Part shown: positions 11,801 to 25,897 of the stretch, one piece after another
How positions within the stretch are numbered: the first letter of the stretch is position 1
Layout: each line of letters starts with the position of its first letter
Source: Gymnogyps californianus
Taxonomy: Eukaryota; Chordata; Aves; Accipitriformes; Cathartidae
Assembly: GCF_018139145.2 (NCBI RefSeq)
Contig: NC_059476.1
Span: 10,959,501-11,023,500 of the forward strand
Reading direction: 5' to 3'
Length of the DNA: 64,000 nt
The notes under the pieces: generated by a model
Seen by the model: only the letters and a program-made list of their open reading frames with translations
What the model was told of the DNA's origin: nothing
The model's database searches: none
Made by a program: the position numbers and the translations under genes

Positions 11801-14800
11801 TAAAGCTGACTTCATTATATTTTACTTCAGGATAGTTATCAGGGGAACACTGTCTGATTCAGAAGAAAGAAAACACGCTTTCTTCGTGCATTAGAATGTT
11901 GTCAACTTATAATACCTAAATAAACTTTACTAGGATGAAAAAGTTTACTATACACTCATAAAATGGACGCATTGCTGAAGCTCCTAATGTTTGTTTGACG
12001 TTTTACGGCTGATGGGCAAGGATACTAAAAGGCAATTATGTGGTTGAAATGGAGTTTCATAGTTTACAGACAAATTTAAGATAAACATTCAAAGCAGACT
12101 CTGGATTTTGTACTTGAAAATGCACCAGCTACCCATTTGAGCCATATTCTTATAAAATCTATTCAGAGTAACATTGTCACATTTAAATCACAGTAATACT
12201 ACTAAGTTGTTAATTTAGCTCATTTTGAGTAAGAATGGGTCAAACCAATTTGATCTGCTGTTTACCAAAGCCATAGAGCTCATTAATAGTGCTAGCAAAC
12301 AATTATCATAGCATGGTGAAAGTTAGCCTACCAAGTGGAAATGTAAAAGCGTGACAGGGAGACAGGAAGAGTCAGAAGGGCTGCGTATTTCTCAAGGATG
12401 AATTTTCATGACACTGGTCTACAGTCCACATCAAAGTTAACACAACGAACTTCATCTGATAATTTCAAAAAAGTTTAGTTGAGAATCTGGAGAATTTTAA
12501 ACCTCCTGAAAGTGAAGGCCAGTGAAGAAAAGCTTTCTCCCACAGCTCTGTCAATTCTTCTCATTCAGACCTGTAAAGTTCAGCTTGAGCTTCTAAGTCC
12601 ATGACCTCTTTAAAGCAAAGCCACTGTGCTAGGCTTTCCTGTAAAGGAACTCAGCTGAGAACAGACAACTCTCTTCACAAACCACAGCACGTCTGAAGCG
12701 AGGTTGCAAGCACTACAAGCAAATGTGTTAACCACCATCTCACTGGCCTCCATCATCCTTTTCCTATCATCCCCACTTTAAAGAGCCTTTTCATAATTTA
12801 TTGTCTGGAAGGCAAAATACTTAATGCTAATGTATTCAGGAATAGTATGCAGGAGGTTCCTAGGTTCAACAATCCATTTCTTGCCTTATCTGACAAAAGC
12901 ATTTTGACTGTTTAATAATAACAAAAAAATCTGCATTTTAAATCCCTGGGAGAAGATATTTGTTTTAATTAGGAAGCTGTTGATTAATTTAACCCTGTGT
13001 AAGCACCATATTTAGCTATCATTAAACTGAAAAATACCTAAGAGTAATTAACATGACATCTTTTAAGAACTTTCTTCTAAAAGCTTTTAAGAACTTGTGT
13101 TCATTGTTTTCTGTCACGATAACAGAAATGCATACTTTCTTCATCAAACAATTGGAATATCAGAGCAGTTACCTTGCATGAGAAAGGTGTTTCTACCTCC
13201 TTTCTGGGATGCATCAAAATGTGCTTGAATTACTCTTTAGAGAACCTGATGTGGATGAACACTCTACAGCGCAGCTCCTGTCACAAACCTATTAGGTCTC
13301 TTGAGGGCTCGAGAAATTCATTGTACCTTGGCTTGTCTGTTTATAAAATTGGCAGGGCATTTTTAATTGTGTTCTCACCTCATGCACTTGCCAGTTTATT
13401 TTGGGAATAAAATTTGTTTCAAACCTTGAATTACACAGATTACAATGAAAGATTTCTTAGAGTGTTAGCTGACTAGCTGTTAAAACATGAATCCTCTGGT
13501 TTCTTAGAGTACTTCATGATGTGCGATGGCTAAGAAATATATGCATCAATAAAACTTTTAAATTGTCATTATATTAGTGACTATATCTCTTGAGGACAGA
13601 ATTATGAAAAGCATCGTTGTTTTCGTATGTACAAGAAGTTGTATTTCAGCTGGCTGCTAAATATAACTAGCTAAAACCAAGGTCCATCACTTTCACTCTG
13701 AATACTTCCTTACTTCCCAAGGAGTCAATTAAGCCAATGGAACCATTCACAGAACAAGGATATTGGAATTCAGCCTCTAAATCGGTCTGCTAAGTGGTTA
13801 AATTGTGCTTACTTAGGAAATGGTTAGAAAGCAATTCCAAGTTATAGCATAAATAGAGCAAAAGCTCCACAGCCAGACAAAAATCTTGGACTGCTCCAGC
13901 AATTAGGGGAAGTTAAGTCCCAGCTTTGCTCTAGCTTTTAAAGAGAGCTTTGGGCTATGTTATAGCTGCATTACATACAAAATGGAGTGCTTCCCCCTAT
14001 CTTTCCCCAAAATAAAGCTGTATTAGTCATAGTACAAATTCTTCATTTAACAAGATCTTTAATCTTGCAGAAATTAGAAGCACTGCACCTTCAGCTTCTA
14101 ATTCATTACTTACTTGTCTCTTAAAAGGAGGCCAAATTTCTTTTGAAGGACAAAAATGTGATATGCTTTTAACCTGCAAATAATAAAGACATTTCTTGTA
14201 CTTATTTAGAATAAAACCTAGCAGAAAAGGTCTTTGAGAGCAGAGCAGTTCTGGAAACAGCTTGGCACTAGCCTAGTAGTAAGAAAAGGTGAGAGGAACG
14301 TGAACGAAACTACAGGTGCTAGGAGAAAAAACACTTAATGCTATACATGTTAAATGGGTCCGCAAAGGCCTCTGAGAACCATGTACTACAGAATTAAGGG
14401 GCCTCAAAGCTTCCTGTCGAGATATCTCAAATTTCACTACCGTAAGAACTTGCCACTACATAACATAACCAGACCCCAATATCACTTCACAGTGCATCCT
14501 GATGCTGATTACATGTCATGCTCTAGACTTTACTAGAGAAACAATGGCATTTGAAACCAATACTCAAGGGCAGCCTTAAGCTTTTTAGCTATCATGAGCT
14601 ACAAGACCTTAAATGGTTCTACAGTTTCCTCTCCAGGGCAATAACATAACATCCCCCAAAGGCTTCTGGCATTGCATGGGAAAGAGTGTGCAGGCCTTTC
14701 TGGCCAGCGTTCAGCACTGTGAGAAGGACAGCAGGGCACGCATGGATCCTGGTATGGGTGGCACCTGGTGAGGTGCAGAACCCACCTGGGAAAAAATTAC

Positions 14801-17397
14801 TTCATTAACTCCCTACAGAACTCAAAAGGTACAGGAAGATTCTAAGCTGTTTCATGGAAGGTAAAAGCTTTCAGAGAGAAAAGAGAGCTATGACAAAGAA
14901 GTACACGTACACACTGCTGTATGTGACTAGAAATATATGCATCTGTTCAGGGGAAGTCTCAAAAATAACAAACTGCTTAGAAAAGTTGCAACATTTAGGA
15001 CCTAGAGATCACTGCCCAGTCTCAAAACATCTCATGGACAATAAGCATCTATCATCAAACTGTCAATTCAAAACACTGTGGATTATGTGGTTGCGGGTCA
15101 CCAGTTGTCCACAAGAACAGCTGGGGAACTTGGATCAAGTCGCCTTCACTGGATTAAAATACTGCAGTAACAGGCTAGTTTTCTCTGCAGGTGTGATACA
15201 GAAGAACACAAAGCTACATTCTTCAAAGTTACCTCCAGCCTTGTGTGAAGGATAGTTGTGCTGTATCAGAAGCACACCAGAAACTGTTCTGGAGTCACTA
15301 TTCAACCTAATGATCCCTTGAGACACCAAGTTATGCCATCCATAGACTGGCAGACAGTAAAAGGGAAGGAAGGGTACCTAGCAGAGGGCTCAAGAATGAT
15401 GGTCTGCACAAAGGCCAACAATACAGAAGCCTTGCCAGGGAATAAAATACCTTCCCATCTTCCTTCCATCCCTCTTTGTCATTAGCCCTTCCTATGGGTA
15501 GCTTATCATTGAGACTTTTTATATAAATACAATTACCAAGTTAAACCAAAATAGGATGGTAGTGGAAATCTGTGGAATCCTTGTAAATGCAGTATGACAG
15601 CTTACATTTTATGACATAAACTAATTAAAGTGTGCTTATTTTGTTTCTAGAACAGCATTTGAACTCAATGAAATGAAATATTTCATGGACGTCAACAGGG
15701 AGAGAATGGGAAACAATTTATCACATCGCCAACCCAGAGAAACATCATGCATATCCACCAACACAGACAAAACCAGGCATACACATAGCTGGGTGGGGTG
15801 CAAAACTACAGTTTTGTTCACTCATGAGAAACCTCTACAGTCAGCAGCTGATGGTCTGAGAAAAGTGTGAAAAGCCAGAGACTAAAGACACGCTGCATTT
15901 TCACAGGAAAGCCCATCAAAACTGAACAGGCCATTCTAAAGTTTCCAATTTGTTTGTGACTCTAGGATGTGACTTCTCCTTGAGTCTTGGTTCTGTACAT
16001 TAGATCTCAGTAAAGAGGTTCCCAAGAGAATATCACTTCAAGCATCCAAACCAAGCCTTTATATATGGCAAAATAAAAGCATGAAAGACCTGAAAAACAT
16101 CATTAACATTTTTAATTAGTCCTGTTTTTCAAAAACTTGATTTGTATCTCGTATCATATTTAGGCAATAATTTGTTGGCCACAGATGTTGCTCCAAAATT
16201 GGAAGCAAAAGTTCTTTTTATTAGGGATTTTTAATAAGGAAGAGGAAGACTCCTATCTAGAACAGAATAAGGCAACAAAATTTTATAAAAGTGTATATTC
16301 AATAAATTATATATATAGTCCTACTACCAGGCAAAGTAGTAATTTTTTGTTGTTTCATAATGCCATAACCATCTGATAAAGATCCCAGTTTTGTACACAA
16401 TCTATTTCAGTTTCTCCATATGTTTTAAATGTAAGGCAAAAGGTCAAAACACAACCTTAAATATTTAAACTGGTCAATGACAGTCATACTGTCAATGAAT
16501 TATCTCAAGTTTACTGTTAAATATGGATAGCCTTTGAGGTAACCTCAAGTACATGCCATGGCTTTCTAATGAGTTATTAAGTTATTAAGCTATGAAATAT
16601 TTCTGAATTTTAAGCAAGACTAAGGAGTAGAACCCAAGTAAAACAAATTAAAAGGATAATAATTATGCAACATCTTGAGATGTACGAGACAGTCACACTA
16701 TGCATATATCAAAAATACATTAATATACTGAACATATTAATAAAAAGCTAAGACTGGCCCTTCAAGACCTCAAGACTAATTGGAAAGGACTTAGACAGCA
16801 CATCTTGAATAACTTCCGTTAACAGTTTTGGTAAGTCACTTTTCAACTATCTAAAACTGGAATAACTTAAACTATACAGTCTATCTGCTGTATTATCATT
16901 TGTTGAACTATCAGTGAAACATCATTAGACAGTTTGAGTAATGAAGCAAGTGTCTAATTGCCCCAACTTGAATCTTATTTCTGATGAACTTAAATGATTA
17001 ACCATAAACTGGTTTCTAGATTTTAAGCACCACAGTTCAATTAAAGGCCAATGATTATCATCATCCCTGCGATAATTTACTTTGAACTCTGAGGAATTCT
17101 TTCAAAAAGGGTGACGCTTAAGCAGATATTATTTTTAATGAAGAAGCAAGCTTCAGAGCCAAGAGGCAGCTGTTATGCCACAGTACCTAGAAGGTTAGGA
17201 GGCCCACGCAACCCTTCAGTAATGTTGTGATCTACTGTGGTACCATCCTGCAGAACAAAGAGAGATTACTGCAGCAGGAACAACTACCGGGCCTCCCATT
17301 TGGCAGCTGAAACGTTGCTTCTGGGTCTTTCAAGTAACAGTCACTTATCCAAAGTCTTTTTATAAAAGCATGAGTACATACATGCATACTAGAGCCC

Positions 17398-18067
17398 GTG
17401 CATCAGGAAGCCAGACAGCCATTAACAAAAGGACTTTGCACAGGCAAAATTCCTGCTGAGCTGGGAGACAGACTCCTGACCCACACCCTGACAGTAATGC
17501 CCAGGGACATCTCACGTCAGGGTTTACCCAAACAACCATGTGAGGATCAGGCCCAAGCCACAGTAACAGCTACCTTGAAGCCTATGACATCCACTCTTTT
17601 AATTGGTCGCAGGCTGTACTTCATGGTCTAGATGAATTTCTGTGATTCCCCGATATTTGCACTCTCTGGGATTTTCATCTACTGCCAGACTGGAGATAGA
17701 GAATCTCTTTCTGAGGCTTCTGCTCAGTTTTATTTTCTGCTTCTCTCCTCAGAGCAGAGCACACGACATGTTGGGCGTGTGCCTGCCAGCTACACAGACT
17801 GTGACTGCAGCTCAGAAAGCAGCTTCCAGGGAGAGGGAAGAAGGAGACTTCAGAGCAAACTCACCAGTTATATCACTTACTGTGGGAGGGAGACCAGGAG
17901 ACCCTAAAACTGATGTCCTACCTGAACATTTAAGCATTGGGCTACTCTGGAATGGGTCTCTCATAGCTCTCCTGTTGGAAGTGTTCAGATTTGAACAAAA
18001 AAGCCCATCTTGCATGTGCTGTGAGAGTAGCCACGAGGCTACAGTTAGTTGCTCTTACTTTCTGTGA
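17398..18067. other. Unexplained block carrying the longest open frame of the window
   Basis: The longest open frame here is 141 codons (17642-18067, plus strand). It overlaps a 91-codon frame in another phase and 67- and 92-codon frames on the minus strand. Open frames in several phases at once indicate locally few stop codons (GC-richer sequence) rather than a gene. No domain, signal peptide pattern or homologue is recognised. Probably noncoding. Confidence 0.25.
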
Positions 18068-20152
18068 TGGCATAAACGGAGCACACTGCATTTGGGAACC
18101 CTTGGAGTGCATTTGCTGGGACTTAGGAAACTTGGAGTGCAGACACTGATCTGAATATGAAAAAAGTGAGTACTGGAGCTGGATTTTCCATAACTCATGG
18201 AAGTGTCCTAACCAGTGCATTATATGCTATTTGATGGCACAGAGAAGGGGGTGAGGGGAAGGAAGAAAGCATGCACATCTTTCTGAAAATGCAAATGTTT
18301 TTCAGGAGGGAAAACTGTCTTCCTCCAATTATTGTTTGACGGATTGCATCAACAATAAACTGTAGTCAAAGGGTAAGTAACCAGTGCTCTTTTAAGTCAA
18401 CGATTTATGATCAAAGCTATTCATTATATCTTTTTGTATTGCTTATAAATGGAGTAGGCTTAACTGTATTCTGCAAAATATGATACCCTCACATATGTTT
18501 TTGGAAATTAGTATCTACCAAGTTCAGCTGCTTGCTTGTATCTGTAGCTACCAGAACTTAACCCACTCATACAAAATATCAAGACCACAAAAACAGAATA
18601 ATACCCTTAGGAATGACACAGTTGGTATTATCTGACTAACGTCATTCTTCTGATAAACTTCTGACTGCTTTTTTCAAAGCTGCAATGCCCTCTTCTTTAT
18701 AAATCTGGTAAGAAACAACAACAGTCTCAGAATGACTGTGAACATCTGAGAACACCTCGTCATTTCAGAAGACGCAGGTAAGGAGAACACTTTGTCACAG
18801 GGACATACAGAGAGAGATAGGACACCGCGTTTCACAGTGAGCACTTGATACAGCGAAAGTGCCCACATAGGGGAGAGTTAGGGTGGAAGAGAACAGCGCC
18901 TTGTTGTGATGGTATTGCACTGGGTCAGGAGTTTTGCCATGGGGCACATTCAGACCTTTGTATTTGTTCATAAGCAACAGCTTTGTCATGCCAACAGCAG
19001 AAGTCTCTCTTATTTGATAAAATCTACATTAAAGCGCAGTATCACGGATTCAGCTCTTCCCTTTAACCCCCCTGCAACACAACGTGTATTACAAATCTGC
19101 TACAGGAATCACTTCATCCAACATAGATACGCAGAGTCTCAAGGGTGGAAAGTGGCAGCTGTTCAACACATTCACTCATAGAAACATTGCTCACCATCAG
19201 TATTTGTTTTGCTATTGTTACAGTTATGTTAGTGGTGAAAATGTCTGAAATATTTGTTTGCTTTTCAGAAACAATCCCATAATGGCATTTTTTGCTGGAA
19301 ATAATGCTTTGTGAACTGCAGATTAATGAGTAAAACAAGTGGTTAAAGACATCTTTTAAATATCATTCCTTTCTCTACTCATTTTATAGCTCAAGAGCCA
19401 TGTGTCTCTCTTTAACATGTGATTTGCAATGTAATACTCCATGAGCTTCCATATCTGTCTTGTATAATAGTTTCAAATAAAATTTGGCTCTCTCTGTATC
19501 TTAACCTTGGGAACAGGACTCTTAAAATCCTGGAGGCCAAATACCAATATCCCTATAGGATTATCATGCACATCTGCATTTCTGGAAAGATGATATTTTT
19601 AAGGGAAAAGCTTTCAATTAAATGTTCCTCCAGAAACAATTGTTTTGCCCAGCTCTTTCTTGTTGCTCTCCTGGTAAGGGGCACATCACAGGGCAAACCT
19701 TTGCCATACTACAGTTTCATCTGGTAGGTGCCCTAAGAATAAATATTTGCAGTAAGTTTTATTTTTGTTTAAATCTCCTTTAGATTTCTAGAGTTGAGGT
19801 ATAGCTGCCCTGAGAGAGTTTGTGTTATAGCGAGAGGACTGGAGGAACTCCCTTGTATCCCCACCTGAGACTCAATCTTACCCTGTCCTTCGCAGGCAGA
19901 AAGTTGCTAGCAACCCGCTCGAACCATGAATGAAGCTGCAAATGCCAGAATTTAGTCAGTCTTTTACATTTTTGCTTTCAGCCAAAGTACTTAAGGCACT
20001 GGGTAGCAGACATTGCAGATTCAGATGTAAGAGTGTTTCCATTTTAACCTCCTGTTTATAGTTCATTACCCAAAGTTTCTTGAAAGTTGCACTTTTGAGA
20101 AGGAAATTTCTCATTTTTGGTTTTGGCTAAGTGATCTTCTGCTTGCTTGGGG

Positions 20153-20185
20153 TTTTTGTTTGTTTGGTTGTTTGTTTGTTTGGGG
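20153..20185. repeat. Imperfect (TTTG)n simple repeat
   Basis: About seven TTTG units with one GG interruption, ending in TTTGGGG. Confidence 0.85.
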
Positions 20186-20874
20186 TATTTTTATATTTGA
20201 CCAAACACAGTTCAGCTATTTGAACAAGCAAAATGTTAAACATGCATATTTCCCTTAAATACACTATGAATTTTTTTAGTTGATTTTTGAAGCTGAAATG
20301 GCAAAGGGGTTAACAGCTAAAATCCAGAATGAAAACTGAGAATTCTTACCAAGAATAAGGGGCTGGGCTTGGAGAGAAAATATTCTGGTTTCAGCAAGAC
20401 ACATGAGCCCAAGCAAACTGAGTACTGACCACATGCAGTAGATTTTTTTGTTTGTGTTTTTGCTGAACTGAGAAAGGATGCACCCAAGGGAGAGATTAAC
20501 AAACTGAGGCTACTCAGTTCACAATGTTTGTTGTCCAAGTCACAGAGCAACAAAGAAAAAATGCCAGAAAGTCCAAATATTCTAAAAACCTATTGATTTT
20601 AACTTATTTCATGCTTCACGAGCCTAGAAAAAGATAAGCTGTGAGACTGAAAGACCAGGAATACTGAAAATACAGCTTCAGACGCCTGTACCATTTATTA
20701 AACACCAATCGTCCCTAGCATTTCCTTTTTTTTTTTTCCCTTTTTAAAAAAACTATGAAGAGCATAAACTTAGAAAGGGAAACACTCTAAAACTCAACAT
20801 GTTTAGTTTTCTTATCCTACCAGACTCACATAAACTATCTTTTTTAATAGGTCTTAACCTAGTGTTTAGGGTTT

Positions 20875-20887
20875 CCCCCCCCCCCCC
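20875..20887. repeat. Poly-C run (13)
   Basis: Uninterrupted run of 13 C, unusual in this AT-rich intron and prone to sequencing-length error. Confidence 0.92.
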
Positions 20888-22199
20888 AAGATCAAGATTA
20901 CTGTCTGTGGTTTTGTGATGTCAGTAATTAGCACAATAAATCATTGTTCTGCTCCAGTGAGATGTTATGCCAGTAGATATTACTGAGTCCTACATCGGAC
21001 ATAAAAACCAACAAAACCAAAACCAACCGAAGGGTGGGATTTTCAAAAGCACTCAGCATTGGCCGAATTTTACACCCAATGAAGTTGGAGGTAATTTAAA
21101 GCAAAAATAAAAACAACCAACCAACCATAACATTCTCTTGTACCATATCATAACGAGGCAGTAGTAGGCTGAACAAAAAGTCTAGCGATCAAGGTTCAAA
21201 TGTTGGTATTCTCTTATAAAAGTCAGTTGGCATGAAATACCAGTGGAAGATAAGCAGAGTACTGATCGCTGAGGGCAGACTGCACAACATCTCCAAGCGT
21301 CACCTCCCTAATAGTATTGAGAACAGTATTGTTTTTGCTCTCCTAGTGCAAGGGTACTCTGGAGAGATTACACAATAGCTGAAATGTTCTTGTGACGTGA
21401 AACTGGGACCTGGAATGAGTATTTACCCCTTCTTATTTCATGTATTGAAGATGGCTGATGCAGTGTGCTTCAGTATTAGAAAAAAGGACTTCTTTCTCAT
21501 CCTAACATGTGAGTAAAATAGAAGGAAAGCTCACACGGAAGGCCTGCAGCATCACACATATGACTATGCAGTCCCATGAGGTAATGACAACATCTCCTCC
21601 AGAATCCCAGTATATTCAAGATATTCAAGAAAAAAACTGCTACAGAAACCTGCAAAACCTGGGTCTGAAGACTATGTTACACTTAGAAGAACCATGTTTC
21701 ACTAGAAACAGTTGTGTAATGAATCAGAAAATAAATCCAAGGATAATCTCATTCTTCAGCTTTTAGACAGTTGCAAAGCACACAGGCCTTTTTACTTGAA
21801 TTGTAGCTAGGAAAAAGCCATTAAAAAAGAATTGTAAAGAAATGTCTTGCATGCAAAAGATGGAGTCCAGTGTAATTTCACTTGCAATTTTCCTAAGTAT
21901 GGGGAGTAAATGAAATGCAGATCTGTAAATTCAAGATCATCACAATGCTACAAAGTCTAAGGCACTCAAATCACCTTCAGATGTTGTTGCTGTTAAAATT
22001 AATGACAACAGGAGCGCAGTTGCTAATGTTAGGATACCAGACTCAGAAGTCTAGTCTATGAAAAAGGTTTGCCGCTACAACGGTATAACTGTTTTGGCAT
22101 GAGCTTCTACTGGAGTTGCAATGTACCAGCAGAAAAAAAGTGCTTTTGTTGTTAGAGCTTATACCTTCCCCAAGCAAAATAGAATATACTAGCCAAAGC

Positions 22200-22214
22200 T
22201 TTTTTTTTTTTTTT
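22200..22214. repeat. Poly-T run (15)
   Basis: Uninterrupted T homopolymer followed by CCTGG. Confidence 0.9.
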
Positions 22215-22528
22215 CCTGGTACAACCATGTCTACACTAGAGCTTTTGCCAATACACACATGCAGCCAAAAATCACACCTCCAACTTACATTACTATACTG
22301 GCAAGCGTTTCTAGCACTGGCCTTAAAGCAGTTATTTGTTCAATCATTGCTTTCCACAATCACCCCTCACCCTAAAAATACTGTATTTCTTCACAGGTAG
22401 AAAGTTGGGGGAAAAAAAAAATCTATCATTTTAGGTCTTGTTCAGCTGTTTCTTATATCGGGTAAGGATTTTTCTTTTGCCTTCACAAAAGTTGAATTCC
22501 CCCCCTTACAAAAACAGTGTAAAACATT

Positions 22529-22549
22529 CGGGGGGCGGAGGGGGGGGCA
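22529..22549. repeat. G-rich tract
   Basis: Two long G runs (6 and 8) separated by CGGA, followed by GC. The plus strand could in principle split these into four short G runs. No gene or CpG island surrounds it. Confidence 0.7.
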
Positions 22550-24384
22550 GTGTGAATCTTTAACCCTACAGCAGAACAAACAAACAAAAGTTCAGGTCAG
22601 CCCTTGCTCATCTTGCAACAGGGGCAGAGAGACAGAGAAAGAACAGAATTCTCTCAATACTAATGACTGCTGTTGCCATTCTTTACATACCAAAGTGAAT
22701 ACAGTCCGTCAGCTTTAAAAGCGCTATTTCTGTTCCTATTGCCGCGTCTGACTTCCCAGCTAAAGCAGATTCTTCCATAAACAAAAAGTCGAACAATTTT
22801 CACTCTCAAAGCTCACACAGAAAGTAGTACTTTCAAGGGGACACAATTAGTCCAAACCAGGGGGTGAGGGGACACAGGAAGGAGGAAAGAAACGCTGTTT
22901 CACAAAACCTCAGGCTGCCCTCCATGAGAAGAGGAGGATTTTCATGTGACTTGTCTTGGTCTGAGATTACAAAAAACAACTATATGTTTTGAAGCACATT
23001 TGTTTTCAATAGTTGCAATATTTTTTGCAAAAAAAATTATCAAAACAATGGCTTTAAACATCGTATGGGAAAAAGGAGCCTAAAGTGTTTCATTTTACTT
23101 CTAAAGCAGCAGTACAATATTTTCTTAATATCCTCCACCTCTCCAAGCCATTTCCTGTGGTTTGTCCTAAAATTTACCCTCGTCAGCCTAAACAGTAGTG
23201 TCAACTATGCGTGAAGAATCAACTTGCTTTTGGACTGAAAACAACTGTATCCTTTTAAAATGCCATGGCTGCAGCATCACTAGAGAAGCCAAAACCTGTG
23301 TGGATCTAGAGACAGAACTTGCTTCTCCTTCCTCAGGTTGGTATTTTTCCCATGCTAAGTGTCAAACAAGTCACTTTGGGAAACACCATACTATTTCTGC
23401 CTGTGCTGCTTCTGTTCTGCACACTTTCAAGTAGTAAGTAGAGACTTGAAGATATACAGCGGATTTGGGTTGATATTAAATTAAACAAACTTTTCCCTTG
23501 GAAACTGTCTAGCAGAGCCTGCAGAAATTAGTTGTCACTGCACCTGGATGTGGAATACTGTAAGTTTTAGGGAAATTTCCATGTCATACACTGGTTTAAT
23601 GCACTACTGGCACATGTAACCTGCAGAACTCAGATGCACATATAGATTCCAAGGTTTAGAAATATCCACATTTAGGGTTTTGGTTTGAGCTCCTCCCTAG
23701 TAAAAACTTCTTCACTTCTGAGCCCATAATGATACTTTACAACTACAGAGCTCTGCTATGACTCTTTACAGGTTGGAAAAACCTGGACCTTTCATTGTGC
23801 AAGTAACTCCTAAGATTACCAAAGGAAAGTAAGGCCCACAGCCAGCCCATCTGACGCAAGGAGAGTGACATCCGGACGTGTTTGGAGTATCAACACCTCC
23901 AATCCAGCTTCATGCTGCCAGGAGCTTTTTCCTGTTTGGAATCAAATGTAAAGACACCTGGGATCAAACACAAATGATCTCTTTCGATTTCATCCACGGT
24001 GACGTAAGGTAAGGACTGCTTGACAGCACTCAGAGGAGTTGGTGCACACAGCCTGCAGGTACTCAGGGCTACTCAGGTTCCCCTACGCTGTTTCTTCAGC
24101 CCTGGGTTTCTCTCAAGTACTTGCTGCCAGCTGCACTGAGCTGTATACAGAAGAACAATATGCAATAAACAGACATCATTAGAGAAGTGTTATTTTTCTT
24201 ATTACAGAAAAGTTGAGAACTTTCACAATATCTTGAAACAGTGCTCAGAAATTACCTCTTCAGCTTGGCATCCGTTCCCTCTTTAGGAACAAAACAACTC
24301 CAGCAATTACAGGAAAAAGCCAAACTGACATAACTAAACCAAGAAAGCCTTTCATCTATTCACCTCACAAGGTTTTGTTTGTTG

Positions 24385-24400
24385 TTTTTTTTTTTTTTTT
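24385..24400. repeat. Poly-T run (16)
   Basis: Uninterrupted T homopolymer preceded by a short GTTTTGTTTGTTG segment. Confidence 0.9.
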
Positions 24401-25869
24401 AACTACTTCTTAAAGGCTTGGAAAAAAGCATTAGGTGCTCTTTGCATGCAGAACATTTATGACCTTGTTCAACTTCTTCAATATATTTCTTACTAATGCT
24501 TGCTGTATTAATGGACTCAGCCCAAGAAGTAGTAATACTGAGCTTTTTAATTGCTTTACGCAATTAAATGCTAATGCTTCAATCATTAACAATAATGCTG
24601 AATACCATGCTTTGGAGCACAATGTAAGCAATGTATTAAAAACAAATGCTTCACCAGGTTCCTACCTTTTAGTTTTTATACATAGTTCAGAATAAGAAGC
24701 CTAAAAATAAATAGCATTTATTGTCACTGGAGAAAGTGCTACAGTAAAGAGCAGCAAACAACTGGTAGCCACAATTATAACCTCCACCCCTATAGCCTTC
24801 ACAGAGCCTTTGCTGTTGCTGTCTATGTAAGCAGAGCAGAGCTGTGTGCTTCAGGGTGAGAGTTTTCTTGGAAATGTTTACTATAATGAGAGAATTTTCT
24901 GTTCTTTTTCTTTTAATCACAACACTGTCCAGTTCTGAGACCTGAATTGATGCAAAAAAAAAAAAAATAAATCTAGATGACATTTCAAGGAATTTAATAA
25001 TCAGATGCCTCATTGCACTGCCTGGGAGTGTGTTTCACATTATATTGAAATTATTGGCACCCAGTCATGTTATGGCAAAACTAGCTGACACCATGCTTGG
25101 TTACAGCTGTTGCCACAACAGTAGTTATTTGGCAAGTGATGTGAAAGAGGACAAAGTGCTATTGTGAGCTTACACCAAGCTTTTACACATTATGTCTCTA
25201 GTTCATAAAGAGGAAGGAAGAAAAGAAAGGCCACCCTTTTTTTCAGGGCAACCACATTGTGACTCTAAGTGAAGGTGTTTGTCAAAAGACATCAAAACCA
25301 CCTCAGATTGACAGGCTATGAAAACCACAGAAGGGGACGGAGAGGAAGCACAAGACTCCTGCAAGAAACGCAAATCAAACTTTGGGAAGGTAAGATGGGG
25401 TAAGCCAGAAAAAAGAAGGGCAAAGAGCTCTTGGAAAGCGAACTGGCCCTTTGTCCCCAAAAGGAACAGCAGATCTCAACTGCAACTTTGTGGGAAGCAC
25501 CAAGAGCGGATCAAACTCTGATGAAGGCCAGTTGTGTTCCCAAGGGACGGTCTGTCATAGGTTGGCTGCTCTTGAAAATCAGGTCTTCCCGAGTGTGGTG
25601 AGGAGACACATGCCTTTATGTCTGCTTTCTTTGTGAGTCCATCCACATTACAGAGGGAAGGATTTTACCTTTGGCTAAAACACTTGCATCTCTTTTTTTT
25701 CTCCAGAAAGAAGCTGGAGAGCCTGCCTTACCACACAGATGGTTTCCCATTAAAATAATCAACAACAATGTTGGAACTCTGTTCCTTGAAAGGAGGTTTG
25801 TGTCTGTGCCCAAGTGAGCCAACAGAGGAAAAATCAGCTGCTACACATTAAGGAAAAAGTAACACATTT

Positions 25870-25897
25870 AAAACAAAAAACAAAACAAAACAAAAGG
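25870..25897. repeat. (CAAAA)n simple repeat
   Basis: Four or five CAAAA-type units, one with an additional A, followed by an A/G-rich stretch. Confidence 0.85.

Noticed and set aside
13060..13096. Direct repeat CTTTTAAGAACTT (two copies 24 bases apart)
   Set aside because: Short and A/T-rich, consistent with chance or a small local duplication. It does not flank a recognisable insertion.
18080..18145. Repeated words CTTGGAGTGCA (two copies)
   Set aside because: A small local duplication with no larger structure around it.
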